DNA from: Streptomyces sp. 6-11-2
GTDB lineage: Bacteria; Actinomycetota; Actinomycetes; Streptomycetales; Streptomycetaceae
DNA length: 64,000 nucleotides
Direction: 5' to 3'
Assembly (NCBI RefSeq): GCF_006540305.1
Contig: NZ_BJOR01000001.1
Location: 7,917,631 to 7,981,630, forward strand
Numbering within the stretch: position 1 is the stretch's first letter; each line of letters starts with the position of its first letter. The translations under genes and the position numbers were made by a program. The notes below the pieces were generated by a model. That model had not been told where the DNA came from and did no database searches. It was given only the letters and a program-made list of their open reading frames with translations. Shown here one piece after another: positions 43,598 through 52,499 of the stretch.

Positions 43598-46144
43598 ATG
43601 GAGCACCCTCCCACTCCTCCTGGTGAACGGCCGGGTGAGGCGGACACCCCGCCCGAGCCGCCCCGCACCACCGCTACCGTCACGGCCACGGCCACGGTCG
43701 ACGAACACGGCATCGTGACGGGGTGGGGCGAGGGTGCCCGGCGCCTGCTCGGCTACGAGCCCTCACAGGTCATCGGCCGTCCTGCCACCCGCCTGCTCGC
43801 CGACGACACCGGCGAGGCCGCCCGCCGGGCGGCCGGGCACCAGGCGGCCGGCAAGGACCGGTGGAACGGCACCGTGGGCTTGCGCCACCAGGACGGCCGC
43901 CGCCTCGAACAGCGCCTGCTCGCCCACCGCCGCACCCCCGCCGGCGGTGCGGCCACCGAGTGGCTCCTATTCTGCGCCGTGACCAGCCCGCCGCCGCACC
44001 CCGAAAACCGTCCGCAAGGCACACCTGGCGCACCGGGCGAGCGGGGGCAGGAGGAGGAGCCGGGCGGGCTGAGGGAGCTGAAGGAGTGGGCGTTCGCCCA
44101 GTCCCCCTGCACCCTGGCCGTCTTCGGCACGGATCTGCGGCTCATCGCGGCGAACACCGGCATGGAGCGCGCCCTCTCGCTCACCGAGGCCGAGATGCGC
44201 GGGCTGCGCCTGGCGGACATCGTGCCGCACCCCGTGGGCGAGGAGATCCAGGATCGGATGCGCCGGGTGCTGCAGGACGGCGGGCCGCAGTGGACCGAGG
44301 CCTTCCTCCCCGCCGCCCACGCCGGATGCGCCGATGGCCCGGAAAGCGGCCGGCCGGTGTCGCTGACCGCGCTGCGCGACGCAGCGGGCCGGCTGCGGGG
44401 CGTGTGCCTGACCGCCTACCAGGGGCACGAGGAGCACACGCAGAGGGAGCAGATGCTGCTGAACGAGACCGGCGCCCGTATCGGCACCACCCTGGACATC
44501 GCCCGTACAGCCCAGGAACTCACCGACGTCGCCGTCCCCCGTCTCGCGGACTTCGCCGCCGTCGACCTGCTCCCCGCGCGCGGTGAGGGGGCGGACGCCA
44601 CCGCTTTGGCCGGGCCGGTCACCATGCGCCGCGCCGCCGTGCGCTCCGTCCTGGAAACAAGCCCCGAGTCCCCGGTCGCCGTCGGCGAGTCCAGCACCTA
44701 CCCGGCGCTGTCCCCGGTGGCCGAATGCCTGGCACAGGACCGCGGGGCGCTCTACGAGATGACCGGCCCCACCCTTGCCCGGTGGGCCGGCGAGGACCCG
44801 GGAGCGGCCCGGATGAGCGAGTGGGGCACGCACTCGCTCATGGTGGTGCCGCTGCGCGCCCGGGGCACCACCCTGGGCGCCGCCCTCTTCAGCCGCCACC
44901 ACAACCGAGCCCCCTTCACCCCCCAGGACCTGCAGCTGGCCGAGGAGCTCACCGCCCGGGCCGCCCTGAGCATCCACAACGCCCGGCGCCACACCCGCGA
45001 ACGCACCACCGCCATGACCCTGCAGCGCAGCCTGCTCCCGCGGACCCTGCCCGAGCAGGCCGCCCTCGAGATCGCCTCCCGCTACCTGCCCGCCGACCCC
45101 CTGGCCGGCGTCAGCGGCGACTGGTTCGACGTGATCCCGCTGTCAGGCGCACGCGTCGCCCTCGTCGTCGGCGACGTCGTCGGCCACGGCATCCGCGCCT
45201 CGGCCACCATGGGCCGGCTGCGCACCGCGGTAAGCACCCTGGCCGACGTCGACCTGCCGCCCGACGAACTGCTCACCCACCTCGACGACCTCGTCATCCG
45301 CCTCTCCGCCGACGAAGCCACCCCCGAAGGCGCCCCCGAAGGCGCCGGCGGCATCGGCGTCACCTGCCTCTACGCCGTCTACGACCCCGTCACCCGCCGC
45401 TGCACCCTCGCCCGGGCCGGCCACCCCCCGCCCGCCGTCGTCACTCCCGACGCCGCCGCCTACCTCCTCGACGTCCCCGCCGGCCCCCCGCTCGGCCTGG
45501 GCGGCCTGCCGTTCGAGGCCACCGAGACCGAACTGCCCGAAGGCAGCCTGCTCGCCCTCTACACCGACGGCCTCCTCGAACCCCGAGACCACGACATCGA
45601 CGAAGCCCTCGACAAAATGTTCGCCGCCCTCGTCCGCCCCACCCACACCCTCGACACCGTCTGCGACCACGTCCTCACCGCCACCCTCACCCACCGCCCC
45701 GACGACGACATCGTCCTGCTCATCGCCCGCACCCACGCCCTCAGCGCCGACCGCGTCGCCGCCTGGGACCTGCAACCCCACCCCGCCGCCGTCGCCCACG
45801 CCCGCCAAAACGCCGCCGCCCAGCTCACCACGTGGAGACTGACCCACGCCGCCTTCATCACCGAACTCATCGTCAGCGAACTCGTCACCAACGCCATCCG
45901 CTACGGCAAACCCCCCATCCAGCTCCGCATGATCCACCACAACACCACCCTCATCTGCGAAGTCTCCGACACCAGCAGCACCACCCCCCACATGCGCCGC
46001 GCCCGCGTCTACGACGAAGGCGGACGCGGCCTCCTCCTCGTCGCCCAACTCGCCGACCGCTGGGGCACCCGCCATACCGCCACCGGCAAGACCATCTGGG
46101 CCGAACAAACCGTCACACCTGACAGTGAGGATGTGACGCGGTGA
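43598..46144 (+). CDS. PAS-PAS-GAF-SpoIIE phosphatase-HATPase regulator
   Basis: 848 residues. PAS domain ~30-110 (GIVTGWGEGARRLLGYEPSQ); second PAS ~165-290 (LAVFGTDLRLIAANTGMERA); GAF ~300-460 (HSLMVVPLRARGTTLGAALF); PP2C-type SpoIIE ~480-690 (SGDWFDVIPLSGARVALVVG, DVVGHG, LALYTDGLLEPRDHDID, with the metal-binding aspartates); HATPase ~725-845 (FITELIVSELVTNAIRYG N-box, GGRGLLLVAQLADRWG). Such proteins both dephosphorylate anti-anti-sigma factors and act as anti-sigma kinases, tuning SigB/SigF-type sigma factors. The SigF-like gene at 29.8 kb is a possible but unproven partner. The second half is strikingly CAC/GCC-rich. Confidence 0.92.
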   Translation: MEHPPTPPGERPGEADTPPEPPRTTATVTATATVDEHGIVTGWGEGARRLLGYEPSQVIGRPATRLLADDTGEAARRAAGHQAAGKDRWNGTVGLRHQDGRRLEQRLLAHRRTPAGGAATEWLLFCAVTSPPPHPENRPQGTPGAPGERGQEEEPGGLRELKEWAFAQSPCTLAVFGTDLRLIAANTGMERALSLTEAEMRGLRLADIVPHPVGEEIQDRMRRVLQDGGPQWTEAFLPAAHAGCADGPESGRPVSLTALRDAAGRLRGVCLTAYQGHEEHTQREQMLLNETGARIGTTLDIARTAQELTDVAVPRLADFAAVDLLPARGEGADATALAGPVTMRRAAVRSVLETSPESPVAVGESSTYPALSPVAECLAQDRGALYEMTGPTLARWAGEDPGAARMSEWGTHSLMVVPLRARGTTLGAALFSRHHNRAPFTPQDLQLAEELTARAALSIHNARRHTRERTTAMTLQRSLLPRTLPEQAALEIASRYLPADPLAGVSGDWFDVIPLSGARVALVVGDVVGHGIRASATMGRLRTAVSTLADVDLPPDELLTHLDDLVIRLSADEATPEGAPEGAGGIGVTCLYAVYDPVTRRCTLARAGHPPPAVVTPDAAAYLLDVPAGPPLGLGGLPFEATETELPEGSLLALYTDGLLEPRDHDIDEALDKMFAALVRPTHTLDTVCDHVLTATLTHRPDDDIVLLIARTHALSADRVAAWDLQPHPAAVAHARQNAAAQLTTWRLTHAAFITELIVSELVTNAIRYGKPPIQLRMIHHNTTLICEVSDTSSTTPHMRRARVYDEGGRGLLLVAQLADRWGTRHTATGKTIWAEQTVTPDSEDVTR

Positions 46145-46202
46145 CGCTGCGGGCGGGGACTGCAAATCGTTCGGTGTAACCCCGATCATGGGAGATGCAC
46201 CG

Positions 46203-46469
46203 ATGACCAGTGAGAACGTGGCCGGGCACGAGGCTGCCGAGTCGGCAGCGGCTGTGACGGCAGCGGCTGTGTCGGCGGAGGCCGTGGACGACCAGCTGAT
46301 CGACGAGCTGGTGAGCCGGGCCCAGGCCGAGGGCCTGCAGCTGACCGGCGAGGGCGGACTGCTCCAGCAGCTGACCAAGTACACCGTCACGGTGTTCTAC
46401 CGCACCACAGCAGCGCCTGACGGGAAGCCGCTCGGCGTCACCACTGCGTACATCAACAGAACCGGCTGA
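46203..46469 (+). pseudogene. IS256 N-terminal stub fused to an unrelated gene end
   Basis: From ATG 46203 (or 46188) it matches the 3-kb stub: MTSENVAGHEAAESAAAVTA, LIDELVSRAQAEGLQLTGEG, LLQQLTK, with a 15-bp in-frame expansion of Ala/Val codons. At ~46378 the sequence changes to YTVTVFYRTTAAPDGKPLGV, TTAYINRTG and stop. It is followed by a strong terminator, so the tail is the real 3' end of some other gene. Confidence 0.75.
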
Positions 46470-46478
46470 CACACGGTG

Positions 46479-46520
46479 TGCTGCGGTGGCGGATCGGTTG
46501 ACCGCTCCGCCACCGCAGCA
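46479..46520 (+). terminator. Strong hairpin terminator
   Basis: Perfect 15-base arms TGCTGCGGTGGCGGA and TCCGCCACCGCAGCA with a 12-base loop, 9 bases after the stop of the chimeric frame. Confidence 0.75.
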
Positions 46521-46759
46521 TCCGTCGGCGTAAGGTACACCCACTCCTTGGTAGGCGTTTGGCAGAGAGCGCAGGGCATTCCGGTTCCGGTGATATCCAT
46601 GTGCGGGACTGTGGACACCCCAACTGCTTACGGTCTCGTGCTGCCGTGACGGCCCGCCTGGCGGGCGCTGCGGTAAAGATCTGGTGATGGCCTCCCGCCC
46701 GGCGGCAAGCATCCCCGATCACACTTTTACGCAGGTCACGGGCCAGGTCCCATGACTGG

Positions 46760-48133
46760 ATGCTCAGCGAGACGAAGATCGGCCCAAATGGCCGGCCGTA
46801 CTACTGCCACGGTGTGATGGCCGGCGACGGCCAGTGCCCTGCGGGCACGCCGCTGCGCGCCGCTCAGGATGAGGCCGGTGCCCCGCCCGGGTTCTGGACG
46901 GGCCGGGGTCTGGCTGCGGTCGGCCTGGCGGCCGGGGACGTGGTGACCGAGCGTCAGGCCGAACTGCTCCTGGGCGAAGGCCGGCACCCGGACGCCGACC
47001 GGATCGAGCGCGAGCGCCTGGAGGCGGGCGACGATCCGGCGAAGGCGCGGCGCGCGATCGTGCTGGGCAGGCCCATCGAGCACAACAAGTCACCCAAGAC
47101 CGAGAAGGCCAAGGAGCGCTCGCCCTGGCTGGCCGTGGATCTGGTGTTCCGGGCGCCGTCGACGGCACAGATCGCGTGGGCGCTGCTTGGTGAGGAGGAC
47201 CGCCTGGTGCTGGAGTTGTGCCAGGACATCGCCCGGGACAAGACGCCGGCGTGGCTGGGGGAGTCAGTCGCACAGATCCGTTGGGGGAGCGGCGGCAAGC
47301 ACCGTGCCCCGATCCGGGACGGGCTGATCGTCGCGGTGTTCCGGCACTACGAGTCCAGAGCCGGGAAGTCTCTGCTCCACGATCACGCGGTGGTGTCGAT
47401 CCGTGCCCGGCGCCCGGACGACAAGGGGACGTGGGGCAATCTGCGGGTGCGGCCGGCCGTCGACATAACGCTGGCCGCCGTCGACACCGTCGCCGTGTTG
47501 TACGTGATGCGCGGCGCGTTCAAGCGCCGGCACCTGCTCACCGAAGCCCGCCGCCACCTCGCCTACGCCCTGCGCGGCCGACCCCACCAGCCCGGACTGG
47601 ACGAACAGATCGTGCAGGCCGCCATCGACGACTGCACCCGCCCGGCCGGCCGACGGATGATGACCGCCGACCTCCGCACGCTGTACCCGCGCGACACCGA
47701 GGACCAGGCCGTGCTGCGCCCGCTGACCCGCGCCCGCACGAAGTCCCCGTACGATCGGGCCCGCCTCGCCGCCGGCGCGCTGACCGCCCAGGTTCACGCG
47801 GTACGCCGCGCGCACCGCCTGGGCTCCCGGACCCGGCCGCACCCCGTCGCCGCGCCCGCCGCCCCGAGGCCCCGCCCGCGGCCGTTCCGCTCGGACCGGA
47901 AGGCGAGCCGGGGCCAGGAGCAGACGGCCGACGTCGCCACGGTGGAGCAGACCCGCCGGACGTTCGAGGCCGCCGCCGCCAAGATGGCCGCCAAGCTCCA
48001 GGACGGCATCCGGGAACGCGCCGTCGCCCACGGCCCCCGACCACAGCCCACCCCGGCGACGGCCCCGCCGCCGCACACCCCGCGGCCCGGCGCCCAGCCA
48101 GCGCCGGGCCGGACCACAGGAGGAGTCGCGTGA
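46760..48133 (+). pseudogene. MobF (TrwC-type) relaxase, incomplete
   Basis: The frame is open for 457 codons. The first part is relaxase-like: IGPNGRPYYCHGVMAGDGQC, GRGLAAVGLAAGDVVTERQA, then SPWLAVDLVFRAPSTAQIAW and LLHDHAVVSIRARRPDDKGT, the conserved His region. The catalytic N-terminal tyrosines (near residue 20-30 in family members) are not visible. After GTWGNL the rest of the TrwC domain and helicase are replaced by a C-terminal AAA-type remnant and a long basic, Pro-rich tail. So both the start and an internal block are missing. It is probably a conjugative-plasmid remnant, and DNA nicking is unlikely. Confidence 0.7.
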
Positions 48134-48450
48134 GCACCCCGGAAGAACCCAGCCTCGAGGACGCCCTCGCCCGCGCCCGCGAAGCCGCCCAGGAGTGGGC
48201 CGCCATGCTCGACGAGCCTCCGCCGTGGGAGCCGATCTGGAAGCGGCCCCGGACACCGAAGAACGACCGGGACAAGAAGCGGGAGCTGCGCAAGCAGCGC
48301 AGGCGGCTCCAGGACGCCGGACGCCGCCGCTTCGTTGCCGGGCAGTCGCGCCGGCCCCGGTCCCGGCAGAACCGCATCGGCAACGTGGCCGCGCGCCGCG
48401 ACGCGCGCACCCTGTCCCGGGTGCGGCACTCCACCGCCTGGCTGTGGTGA
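48130..48450 (+). CDS. Small basic protein coupled to the relaxase gene
   Basis: 106 residues from GTG 48130, overlapping the relaxase stop (GTGA). An acidic N-terminus (LEDALARAREAAQEWAAMLD) is followed by a strongly basic C-terminal half (KKRELRKQRRRLQDAGRRRF, RRPRSRQNRIGN). It looks like a nucleic-acid-binding accessory protein of conjugation. Family unknown. Confidence 0.55.
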   Translation: MSTPEEPSLEDALARAREAAQEWAAMLDEPPPWEPIWKRPRTPKNDRDKKRELRKQRRRLQDAGRRRFVAGQSRRPRSRQNRIGNVAARRDARTLSRVRHSTAWLW

Positions 48451-48524
48451 CGATGCCGGGCATCGTCCACCGAGTGGACCGCACGATGTTCTGCATCCGG
48501 TGCACGGCACGACATCGGATGCTA

Positions 48525-48790
48525 GGCATCGAACGAGCAGGGCGCGCAGGAGATGGGTGGCGCGGGCGGGGTCGGTGCGGAGCTTGGTGAGGATCCGCCA
48601 GATCTTGAGGTGGGCGAAGCCGTGCTCGACCGGTGCACGTCCGACGGCGAGGACGCGGCTGGCATCCTTCTGGCCTGGGGTGAGCTTGTGAGCGCGGCTG
48701 GCTGTGGAGCCGGTGATGATCACGGGGTCACGTATGTCGTTGTCCAGGCCGCGGAAGCCGAGGCCGGCGAGGGTGCCGAGACCGGCTGCT
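48525..48790 (-). pseudogene. IS5-type (DDE_Tnp_4) transposase relic
   Basis: Minus strand: GLGTLAGLGFRGLDNDIRDP, VIITGSTASRAHKLTPGQKD, ASRVLAVGRAPVEHGFAHLK, WRILTKLRTDPARATHLLRA. EHGFAHLKNWRVL carries the last catalytic Glu. The N-terminal half is missing. This is a different IS5 subgroup from the 52-kb copy. Confidence 0.8.
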
Positions 48791-48861
48791 CGCGCCGCCG
48801 GCACCATCGGCGCCCGCCGCACACCAGGGGGAGGGCGCTGCTTCCACTGCTGATGGGGCTT

Positions 48862-48893
48862 CTTGAAAATGGCTCTGGCCGCAGTTCCGTGAA
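48862..48893 (+). repeat. Left arm of an inverted pair around the GNAT gene
   Basis: The segment containing TTGAAAATGGCTCTGGCCGC is an imperfect inverted copy of 49759-49791 (about 28 of 32 bases match). The pair resembles IS ends and encloses 49016-49549. Confidence 0.6.
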
Positions 48894-49015
48894 AGCGGAG
48901 GTCAGCGATGGGAAGACACCATCCGCCCCTGGGTGTCCGTACCGTCGCGATTAATACGCTCGGGGACGTAGGAACAATGGTCGGCTGTTTTGTGGTGATC
49001 GACGGCTCGGCCGGT

Positions 49016-49549
49016 TCATGCCTGGAACTCGGTGAGGTCGATGGCGTGAACGCGCAGCGGGTAGCCGTACACCGGGTGTGCCGTCTCCCGCTCGGGCGCC
49101 ATGCCGAGCTTGCGGATGACGTTCTCGGAGGCGTTGTCACCCACCCGGTTGATGCTGATGACGCGGTCCAGGCCGCGGTCCTGGAGAGCGAACTCCAGTG
49201 TGGCGTGGGCGGCTTCGGACGCGTATCCCTGGCCCCAGAACTGTGAGCCGATCCGCCAGCTGATCGCCACGGCGGGCATCACCTCCGGCAGGAACTCGGG
49301 CACGGACAGTCCCGTGAAGCCGATCAGTTCGCCCGAGGCCAGCAGCTCGACGGCGAAGAGCCCGAAGCCCTCCTCGTCCCACTCCTCCTCCCACCGCTCG
49401 ATGTCCTCGCCCGTGTGGTCCAGGTCGCGCACCGAGCCGTCGTCGATCCAGCGCATGACCCGTGGGTCCGCGTTGATGTCCGCCATCGGCGCGAGGTCGT
49501 CATCGTGCCAGGTACGGAGGAGGAGGCGGGGTGTGCGGATCTCGGTCAT
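49016..49549 (-). CDS. GNAT N-acetyltransferase, RimJ/RimL type
   Basis: 177 residues. TEIRTPRLLLRTWHDDDLAP opens the fold; then GELIGFTGLSVPEF, AVAISWRIGSQFWGQGYASE for strand 4 and the acetyl-CoA pyrophosphate loop (Q/W-GQGYASEA), AHATLEFALQDRGLDRVISI and NASENVIRKLGMAPE. This is the layout of ribosomal-protein-alanine and related amino-group acetyltransferases; the close variant is often annotated as acting on small amines. Substrate unknown. It is bracketed by inverted IS-like ends, so it may be a hitchhiking gene. Confidence 0.85.
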   Translation of the reverse strand: MTEIRTPRLLLRTWHDDDLAPMADINADPRVMRWIDDGSVRDLDHTGEDIERWEEEWDEEGFGLFAVELLASGELIGFTGLSVPEFLPEVMPAVAISWRIGSQFWGQGYASEAAHATLEFALQDRGLDRVISINRVGDNASENVIRKLGMAPERETAHPVYGYPLRVHAIDLTEFQA

Positions 49550-49758
49550 GCGCCCATCCTGCCGAAGGCAAGGGCCTCATCCGTAATCCGGCGCTCGCCC
49601 GCGCTGCCGCCGCGGAACCACGAGGCGTCAAGCCGCCTGCGCCGCACCCGTGATGGGTGAAACATCAGACTGACGGCTGGGCAGGCGACATGCCACCTAG
49701 TCGGCGCGGTCGAGAGGTAAGACCGATTCGGCGGCAGCCTGCCGCAGCACCAAGATCA

Positions 49759-49791
49759 TTCACGGAATCGCGGTCAGAGCCATTTTCAAAG
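49759..49791 (-). repeat. Right arm of the inverted pair around the GNAT gene
   Basis: Inverted copy of 48862-48893. It also marks the exact point where the helicase fragment (49792 onward) is interrupted, as an insertion edge would. Confidence 0.6.
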
Positions 49792-50077
49792 AGCGCCAAC
49801 ACTGCGACGGAACCGGCTCCGCGCGGTCCACCAGGGAGGCGTACGTGGCGAACACGACCACCGGCCCCGATCCCGCCCGCAGGGCAAACTGGATCGGGTT
49901 GGTGGTGGTGCGCACCCCCAGCGAGTTGAGCACCGGGTCGTTCTCCAGCGAGCACACCGCCACCATCGGCGCCCGGTGGCCCACCAACCGCCACGCCTGG
50001 GCGGTCTGCGCGAGCAGGTCCAGGGTCGGTACGGTCACCAGGATCCGTCCGCCTTTTCCACTCGCTTCGGAATTCAC
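49760..50077 (-). pseudogene. Chimeric frame: cassette gene start joined to helicase fragment
   Basis: Begins MNSEASGKGG, the start of the second cassette gene seen at 30.96 kb. It switches to RILVTVPTLDLLAQTAQAWR, VAVCSLENDPVLNSLGVRTT and GPVVVFATYASLVDR, the RecA-like core of a streptomycete DEAD/DEAH helicase with helicase-associated domains. It ends in ten codons read from the IS-like repeat. Walker A and DEAH boxes are missing. Confidence 0.75.
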
Positions 50078-50607
50078 AGGGACGGCGTGAAGGGCGGAAC
50101 GGACACCGTACCGTCCTCGCCCACGACGATCTGCTCGGCAAGCTGGGCCAGGACCTGAGAGGGGCGCAGCCCCGCCCGGCTGGCCACCACCCGGATCAGC
50201 CGACTGGACGCGGCGGACAGCCAGACCTCCGCCCGCAGTTCATCCGCTTCCTCCTGCCGCCGTTCCCCGAAGGCGGCCTGTGCCTCAAGAGCACCAGCAA
50301 ACCGTTCCTCACGCTCGCGAGCCCACACGGATCCCTGGGCATCCTGTTCCGGCTCGTACACGCTCCAACCGACTGCAGCCATCAAGTCCCTGACGCGCCG
50401 CCACTCAGCGTGCTGGGCCAGCCAGACGGCAGCCAACCGCTCCCGGTCCATCTCGAACTCGTAGAAGGAACCGTTCCCCCTCAACTGCTCCGCGGTTTCC
50501 CGCTCACGGACAGCGGCCTCCGCGACCTTTTCCGCAACGGCGGCGACATCCAGGCCATTCGCCTGACGCCGGACCTGATCCCGCGCCACGTCCTGAGCAC
50601 TCCACAT
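50074..50607 (-). CDS. Unknown cytoplasmic helical protein, paralogue of 30956-31489
   Basis: 177 residues from ATG 50607 (MWSAQDVARDQVRRQANGL), again with AAAGGGAA upstream. It keeps the same coiled-coil and C-terminal helix-loop, with conservative changes spread along the length (for example AEAAVRERE for AKAAVRERE), so it appears to be under selection rather than decaying. Its stop overlaps the start of the downstream frame at 50077, as in the 31-kb copy, but that downstream gene has been replaced by helicase sequence. Function unknown. Confidence 0.6.
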   Translation of the reverse strand: MWSAQDVARDQVRRQANGLDVAAVAEKVAEAAVRERETAEQLRGNGSFYEFEMDRERLAAVWLAQHAEWRRVRDLMAAVGWSVYEPEQDAQGSVWAREREERFAGALEAQAAFGERRQEEADELRAEVWLSAASSRLIRVVASRAGLRPSQVLAQLAEQIVVGEDGTVSVPPFTPSL

Positions 50608-50858
50608 GCATTTTCCCTTTTCCGGATGCGCGCGCATCCGGGCCCGCATCGGGTGGTTGAGGGGTGTCCCGCAGTACTGACGCCCGCTGCCTCCCGCCGC
50701 GCCGAAGAGGACGGACGGCTACCCGCCGGGGTCCGCTGCGGTCGCCTACGTTGCGCACTATCACCACGCCGGGATAAACATCCGGTGGCCCCCGGGATTC
50801 CGTCTGCCGTCAAGCTCCTACAGATCGTCGTCCTCGCCTTCGTTGCCGGTTACCTGGA

Positions 50859-51449
50859 TCATTCGCTGCGCACGACATTCAGCGCGGCGCGTACCAGGTC
50901 GAGGGCGAGGTCGAAGGCTTCCTCGTCGGCCAGGGGACAGTTGATCTTGTAGGGGTCGGAGGGGACGACGTTGCGGTACTGGACCCGGGGGTTGTCCTTC
51001 TGCCCGAGGCGCTCGAGGTCGTCGGGACTGAGTCGTACGGTCATGCCTCCGTTGCCGGGGCGCAGGTACGCGACCGCTCCGTAGCGCTGGGGGCCGTCGT
51101 CGCGGATCATCAGGTAGTCGGCGAGGCCGTCGAAGGTCTTGGAGGAGCGGCCGAAGGCCACGACAACGTCCTCCTCTTGCAGAAGCCTCATGACGAACCG
51201 TTCGGTCAGGACGGTGCGCTCGTCGTTCTTGCCCGCGCGTCCGTAGATGAACTGCATCAAGGCGACATGGTCTGCGGGTGCCAGGGGCGCCGACCCGCTG
51301 AGCGTGGGCGCCTCATCGTCCGCCTCCGTCTCGGTGGCCTCGTCGGGGGAGGGCGCGGCGTCCACTGCGGATGCAGTCTGGGAGACGCTGCCAGCGGCAA
51401 GGCGCTCGTACTCCACGATTTCCTGAGGTGTTCCCTCGACAACGCGCAT
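50859..51449 (-). CDS. Conserved hypothetical protein, 196 aa
   Basis: The N-terminal ~55 residues are acidic and disordered (SPDEATETEADDEAPTLSGS). The folded part reads LAPADHVALMQFIYGRAGKN, RFVMRLLQEEDVVVAFGRSS, KTFDGLADYLMIRDDG, VRLSPDDLERLGQKDNPRVQ and ends DPYKINCPLADEEAFDLALD. Alternating helices and strands with a closing DPYKINCPL motif suggest a single alpha/beta domain. I cannot place it in a named family. No signal or membrane segment. Start ATG 51449. Confidence 0.65.
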   Translation of the reverse strand: MRVVEGTPQEIVEYERLAAGSVSQTASAVDAAPSPDEATETEADDEAPTLSGSAPLAPADHVALMQFIYGRAGKNDERTVLTERFVMRLLQEEDVVVAFGRSSKTFDGLADYLMIRDDGPQRYGAVAYLRPGNGGMTVRLSPDDLERLGQKDNPRVQYRNVVPSDPYKINCPLADEEAFDLALDLVRAALNVVRSE

Positions 51450-51554
51450 GCGTGCAGACCCCCTCGTGATGATGGCGGCAGGCGGACGCTGCCCCGATGA
51501 GCAGGACTGTAGCTAAAGCTGCCTCGAAAGGCGGATGCTTTACATAAAGCTCGC

Positions 51555-51665
51555 AGGACGCGATCTCCAGCTCCTGGCCGTCTGCGCCCTTCTGCGGCCG
51601 CGGCGAGGCCAGAATGCGCGGGGTCGCGGTCAGGTACAACCGGAAGTCCGCCAGGATCCGTCGTT
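51555..51665 (-). pseudogene. Helicase fragment (motif III region)
   Basis: Minus strand: RRILADFRLYLTATPRILAS, PRPQKGADGQELEIAS. YLTATPRI is superfamily 2 motif III (the TAT box), in the form found in streptomycete subtelomeric-type helicases. It belongs downstream of the piece at 49.8-50.0 kb in such proteins but lies upstream of it here. Confidence 0.65.
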
Positions 51666-51792
51666 CTCGTGGGCGGCGATGCCCGAGCAACTGCTCGCGC
51701 CCCCGGCCGCCGACTCCGAGCACGGCGACCAGGAGCCGGAGGCCGAGCCCCCGGGAGGCGATTGACCTGACGGCGCTGCGGGCCTTGAGGAA

Positions 51793-51888
51793 GTGCAGAC
51801 CAACGCCGCTCCCGAGGGCTACACCAGCGTTGCGCCCTGGGTCGTAACCGACGACACGGGGGCCTTCCTCGACTTCGTTGACGCGAGA
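51793..51888 (+). pseudogene. VOC/PhnB-type protein, N-terminal relic
   Basis: GTG 51793 reads VQTNAAPEGYTSVAPWVVTD then DTGAFLDFVDAR. PEGYTSV.PW...D..A.LDF is the usual start of PhnB-like glyoxalase-fold proteins. The frame then meets the IS5 end. Confidence 0.5.
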
Positions 51889-51904
51889 CTGGACACACGA
51901 AGAG

Positions 51905-51963
51905 GTGAAGCTCCCGGTATATGGGTTGTCGACCAAGATCAACATACCCGCCGGGAGCTTCAC
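51905..51963. repeat. 13-bp inverted repeat at the edge of the IS5 relic
   Basis: GTGAAGCTCCCGG (51905-51917) and CCGGGAGCTTCAC (51951-51963) are perfect arms with a 33-base spacer that itself contains a weak inverted pair. It may be the left end or a leader structure of the IS. Confidence 0.6.
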
Positions 51964-51974
51964 GTGCGGTTCTG

Positions 51975-52499
51975 GCTGCACTCGCCCCGAGCCTCGCCGC
52001 AGCCCCCCGCGTGGCAGTGCGCAAGGCGTTCGTGATCCTCGACGGGACGCTGCTGCCCATCGACCGGATCGCCGCCGACCGGCCGTACTACTCGGGCAAG
52101 CACAAGAAGCACGGCATGAACGTGCAGGTCATCGCCGACCCGTTCGGCAACCTGCTCTGGGCCTCACCCGCCTTGCCCGGCTCTGTCCACGACATCAAGG
52201 CGGCCCGCACCCACGGTCTCGTCGACGCCCTGGCCGAAGCCGGGATTCGCTGCTGGGCCGACAAGGGCTACCAGGGCGCCGGCGGCACGGTACGTGTGCC
52301 ATACCGCGGCCGTCGGGACAAGCTCTCCACAGGTCAGCAGGCCGTCAACGTTTCCCACACCAAGATCCGGGCTGTCGGCGAGCAAGCCGTGGCCTCCCTG
52401 AAGTCCTGGCGTCTCCTGTGCAAGCTCCGGTGCAGCACCACCCGCATCACCAGCCTCGTCCAGGCGATACTCACGCTCCACCTCAACGCTTCAAGCTGA
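51975..52499 (+). pseudogene. IS5-type (DDE_Tnp_4) transposase, best-preserved copy
   Basis: The last ~165 residues are intact: VRKAFVILDGTLLPIDRIAA with the first catalytic Asp, YYSGKHKKHGMNVQVIADPF, GSVHDIKAARTHGLVDALAE with the second, CWADKGYQGAGGTVRVPYRG, then SLKSWRLLCKLRCSTTRITS and stop. The HTH-containing first third is missing. It ends in TGAGGTTGGAAAAGGCTCA, the terminus also found at 20.5, 21.65 and 31.69 kb. Confidence 0.85.

Noticed and set aside
43598..46390. Large minus-strand frame opposite the SpoIIE-type gene
   Set aside because: Gly/Val/Ala-rich antisense product of the CAC/GCC-rich coding strand; no motifs.
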